64,000 nucleotides of DNA, taken from Bradyrhizobium sp. C9 (GTDB lineage: Bacteria; Pseudomonadota; Alphaproteobacteria; Rhizobiales; Xanthobacteraceae). Location: the NCBI RefSeq assembly GCF_002532045.1, contig NZ_NWTG01000012.1:62001-126000 (forward strand), in the 5' to 3' direction. Each line of letters begins with the position of its first letter. Position 1 is the stretch's first letter. The translations under genes were made by a program, and so were the position numbers. Positions 61,911-64,000 of this stretch are shown here, piece after piece. The notes under the pieces were generated by a model, which did not search any database, was not told the DNA's origin, and saw nothing but the letters and a program-made list of their open reading frames with translations.

Positions 61911-61939
61911 GGGCTGTCGGCTGATGCAGCCGGCAGCCC
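61911..61939. terminator. Strong hairpin after the copper cluster
   Basis: GGGCTGTCGGCT pairs with AGCCGGCAGCCC (one T-G wobble) around a 5-base loop, 24 bp after the last copper gene. There is no T-run, so it is a likely transcript end rather than a textbook intrinsic terminator. Confidence 0.55.
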
Positions 61940-62078
61940 CAGAAGAACGCAGCTTCCGTCAGCGGTAGGGTAGGGTGTTCAGAATTCGCCTCACATTTAC
62001 CTTAAAAGTTGGGCCCGGGGGAACGTCTGTGGCGGCGGCGCGTTGCTGTGCATCATTCGTGCGCAGAAGGCCCCCTCC

Positions 62079-62354
62079 ATGACAGTCAACGCGGCAATAC
62101 TGATGGCGGCTTTGGTGCTATCGGGAACCGTGTTGGCGCAGAGCTCCGGTCCGTCGGCCGGCTCGGCGGGAGCCGGGCAGGCAGCCAACGTCACCACCGG
62201 CCAGGCGATCAACACCGGCAAGCAGACCGGTGACGCCGGCCCGCCGACTGCGAAGGCCGCGCACCCGGCGAAGCCAGGGGATGTCACGGCCGGCAACACG
62301 GTCGGCGCCAGCCGTCCGCAAAAGCCTGACCGACGCCTCGAGCATTATCCGTAG
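62079..62354 (+). CDS. Small secreted hypothetical protein
   Basis: I do not recognise this 91-residue product. It has a signal peptide (ILMAALVLSGTVLAQ) and a Gly/Ser/Ala/Thr-rich mature part (GQAANVTTGQAINTG), ending DRRLEHYP. ATG 62079 has no strong ribosome-binding site. The low complexity makes it uncertain; it lies just after the copper cluster. Confidence 0.5.
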   Translation: MTVNAAILMAALVLSGTVLAQSSGPSAGSAGAGQAANVTTGQAINTGKQTGDAGPPTAKAAHPAKPGDVTAGNTVGASRPQKPDRRLEHYP

Positions 62355-62386
62355 GCTGGCTCCACCCATCCTGCTGTACGGCACAG

Positions 62387-62420
62387 CAAAAGCCGGCGGG
62401 CCTGAATGATCACGCCGGCT
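62387..62420 (-). terminator. Rho-independent terminator of the TPR gene
   Basis: On the minus strand AGCCGGCG (62413-62420 read backwards) pairs with CGCCGGCT (62391-62398) around a 14-base loop, followed by a TTTT run. It lies 24 bp after the stop of the TPR gene at 62445. Confidence 0.65.
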
Positions 62421-62444
62421 TGATCAAGAAGATCGTTGGTTCGC

Positions 62445-62990
62445 TCAGTAAACCAGGCCAGTGCCCGGGGGCTTCTCCAGCGCGGCGGCGAGCGAGCGAT
62501 ATTCGTCGCTGCTGGTGCCGGCGAGCTGGGCGATGCGGTTCAGGTGGTATTGCGCCTGATCGCGGTTGCCCTGTTCGACCTGCCAGAGGCCGTAATACTG
62601 CCAGGTGCGCACATGGGCCGGGTCGGCCTTCAGCGCGCGCTCGTACCAGATCTGCGAAACCTTGTAGTCGCCGAGCTTGCGATAGGAATAGCCGATCAGG
62701 TTGGCGACGTCGGCACGGTCATCCTGGCCGAGCGCCTTCAACTGCTCGATCGCGGCGGTATAGTCGTGCTTGTCGTAGATGGTGGCATAGGCGGCGTGAT
62801 AGCCGGCCAGGAACTTCTGATCATCGATCGCCGAGCTCTTGTCCTTCTTCGCCTTCTTGCCCTTGCTGCCGCTGTCGGAAGCCGGCGGAGAGGGATTGTC
62901 GCCGCCTGCGGCGTAGGCCGAGATGACCGGCCCGGCGGCGAGCGTCATCGAGAGCACTGCGAGGCCCAAAATCTTCGTCGTCCTGCTCAT
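62445..62990 (-). CDS. Secreted TPR protein (paralogue of 23216-23830)
   Basis: This 181-residue exported protein has a signal peptide (LAVLSMTLAAGPVISAYA), a charged linker (GSKGKKAKKDKSS) and TPR-like repeats. VANLIGYSYRKLGDYKVSQI, ALKADPAHVRTWQYYGLWQ and VEQGNRDQAQYHLNRIAQLA match the protein at 23.2-23.8 kb almost residue for residue, and both end LEKPPGTxLVY. It lacks the poly-Gly segment. A ribosome-binding site (CAGGAG) lies before the ATG at 62990. Confidence 0.82.
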   Translation of the reverse strand: MSRTTKILGLAVLSMTLAAGPVISAYAAGGDNPSPPASDSGSKGKKAKKDKSSAIDDQKFLAGYHAAYATIYDKHDYTAAIEQLKALGQDDRADVANLIGYSYRKLGDYKVSQIWYERALKADPAHVRTWQYYGLWQVEQGNRDQAQYHLNRIAQLAGTSSDEYRSLAAALEKPPGTGLVY

Positions 62991-63275
62991 TCCTGGTTGC
63001 TCCTGATCGTTCCTGATCGTGCTCGGTAATCCTACACCCGAGCCTGCTGACTTGAACACCCGAGGGTGCAGAACATTCCCGGCCGACGCCACGATTGCGT
63101 GATTCCCGCGATCGGCGGCAGGGGCGGCCAACATGACCAAGATGTCATTCACATGAATGAATTCCGTCCATGTCCTTCAGAACGGGTTCAGTGCGCGGCC
63201 CATAAGGTCACGTGCATTGATCGGTGAGGCCGACCATCCGGCCGGAGACCTCTCGATCCCGCAGAGGAGACCACC

Positions 63276-63596
63276 ATGCTGAAGACCATTTCCGCCGCGC
63301 TGCTCGCCATCTCCGTGATCGCAGCGCCCGCGCTCGCCGCTGAGGCCGGCAAGACTGCAACCCCGGCGCCGACGACCACGACCGCCCCGGCGACCAAGGC
63401 CGCCCCCGTCATCAAGAGCGAGCAGCTGCCGTCGAAGGTGCGCAACGCCAACGCCAAGATGCACCACAAGCACTATCGCCATCACCGCCACCACAAGCAC
63501 ATGGGCATGCTGAAGGTGAAGGCGCCGAAGCACGCGACCAGGCACGTCCACGCCAAGGTCGCCACCAAGCACGTCGTGCCGGCCAAGCGCGGCTGA
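63276..63596 (+). CDS. His/Lys-rich small secreted protein
   Basis: This 106-residue product has a signal peptide (ISAALLAISVIAAPALAAEA), a Pro/Thr/Ala-rich linker and a basic C-terminal half rich in His and Lys (KMHHKHYRHHRHHKHMGM, then KHATRHVHAK). It may bind metal or acidic surfaces; I recognise no family. GAGGAGA precedes ATG 63276. Confidence 0.7.
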   Translation: MLKTISAALLAISVIAAPALAAEAGKTATPAPTTTTAPATKAAPVIKSEQLPSKVRNANAKMHHKHYRHHRHHKHMGMLKVKAPKHATRHVHAKVATKHVVPAKRG

Positions 63597-63843
63597 TCAA
63601 GCGCGACTGAAGCTGATCCGAGGGGCGTCGTTCGATCCACATTGCCCCGCTACGCCCTCAGCGACAAAGGCAAAGCCTTTGCGCACGGATGCAGAACCGG
63701 CCCGTCCGTCCATTGCTTCCCCAATGGCGGCGGGCCGGAGTGCGTCCGGGCTTCGGTTGAGAGCCGGACGTTGCCGTTGCAGGCTCGAACAACCGAGTTG
63801 CGAATTCCCCGCCGGGCGGTTTATGAGACGCCACCGGGGACCC

Positions 63844-64000
63844 ATGAAACAGCTGACTTTGCGGACTTCATCAAGGCTGGCGGCGATCCTGCTGCTCTCG
63901 ATTCCGCTCGCCGGCTGCCTGACGAGCGATGACGGCGGCAGCTCAACCACCTTTACCGACGATCGCGGCGTCGCCAACCAGCCGTTCCCGGACCGGTACC
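63844..64000 (+). CDS. Lipoprotein N-terminus (cut by window end)
   Basis: The reading frame from ATG 63844 is open to the window edge. It begins with a signal sequence and lipobox (LAAILLLSIPLAGC, Cys near residue 25), then an Asp/Gly/Ser/Thr-rich region (LTSDDGGSSTTFTDD). It is a predicted lipid-anchored protein of unknown function; the rest lies outside the window. Confidence 0.6.
   Translation, partial: MKQLTLRTSSRLAAILLLSIPLAGCLTSDDGGSSTTFTDDRGVANQPFPDRY

Noticed and set aside
63642..63932. ORF before the last lipoprotein
   Set aside because: It overlaps the lipoprotein start in another frame, is low in fold-like pattern and includes repeat-like sequence near 63655-63690. A lipobox protein in the next frame is better supported.
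1..64000. CRISPR arrays, tRNA or rRNA genes, phage or insertion-sequence genes
   Set aside because: I looked for spaced identical repeats, tRNA-like arms, transposase and integrase motifs and found none. Reading by eye could miss a single tRNA.

Overview
The window is high-GC chromosomal DNA from an alphaproteobacterium, most likely Bradyrhizobium or a close relative in the Nitrobacteraceae. This is inferred from protein families typical of that group (PAS_5 protein, DUF2336, DUF4239, GrlR-like protein, Orn/Lys/Arg decarboxylase with a receiver-like N-terminus), from dense coding in both directions, and from small palindromic repeats that I recognise from Bradyrhizobium and Rhodopseudomonas intergenic DNA. 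I saw no rRNA, tRNA, CRISPR array, prophage or intact insertion sequence. About 60 protein genes can be supported, plus two broken ones and two cut by the window edges.

Layout. 1-5 kb: end of a zinc-type alcohol dehydrogenase, a cyclic-nucleotide-domain/patatin lipase, an amidohydrolase and a short-chain dehydrogenase. The dehydrogenase is followed by a truncated second copy of the amidohydrolase 3' end. 5-8 kb: a repeat-rich gap with a strong terminator, a tiny ORF and a large flotillin-type protein. 8-14 kb: a Tat-exported solute-binding protein diverging from a three-subunit molybdenum hydroxylase operon (FAD, 2Fe-2S and Mo subunits). 13.8-24 kb: coaA between two REP-like elements, an ornithine cyclodeaminase-like enzyme, small membrane and secreted proteins, dodecin, a decarboxylase-acetyltransferase pair, a frameshifted acyl-CoA-dehydrogenase remnant, a cupin and a TPR protein. 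24-34 kb: signalling and membrane genes (adenylate cyclase, PAS_5, rhomboid, CBS, patatin, PAS-GGDEF-EAL). 34-48 kb: housekeeping (thrS, yidD, an IscU-like protein, folE, hisI, nadK) mixed with two secreted ClpP-fold proteins, an MFS carrier, a GrlR-like protein, a transglycosylase and a response regulator-Hpt pair. 48-51.6 kb: S10 and M20 peptidases and a GDCCVxC zinc-ribbon protein.

51.8-61.9 kb is the most coherent accessory region: a copper/silver detoxification cluster with every gene on the + strand. One block carries a Met/Cys-rich secreted protein, a FixH-like protein, a CusB-type adaptor and a CusA-type HME-RND pump. The second carries a His-rich secreted protein, a small lipoprotein, a TolC-type lipoprotein, a Tat-exported multicopper oxidase, a cupredoxin and a CusF-like chaperone. 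Together they could oxidise, bind and export copper from the periplasm. A G/C-tract palindrome between the blocks resembles CsoR-type operators, yet no metal sensor gene is visible. The window ends with a second TPR protein (paralogue of the one at 23 kb), a His/Lys-rich secreted protein and the start of a lipoprotein.

I found no clearly new multi-gene system. The observations most worth checking are the copper cluster's palindrome and duplicated metal-binding domain, the amidohydrolase duplication, the two secreted ClpP-fold paralogues, a candidate small RNA upstream of the rhomboid gene, a secreted protein built of three LPxGxY repeats, and a roughly 165-bp repeat present twice in opposite orientation.
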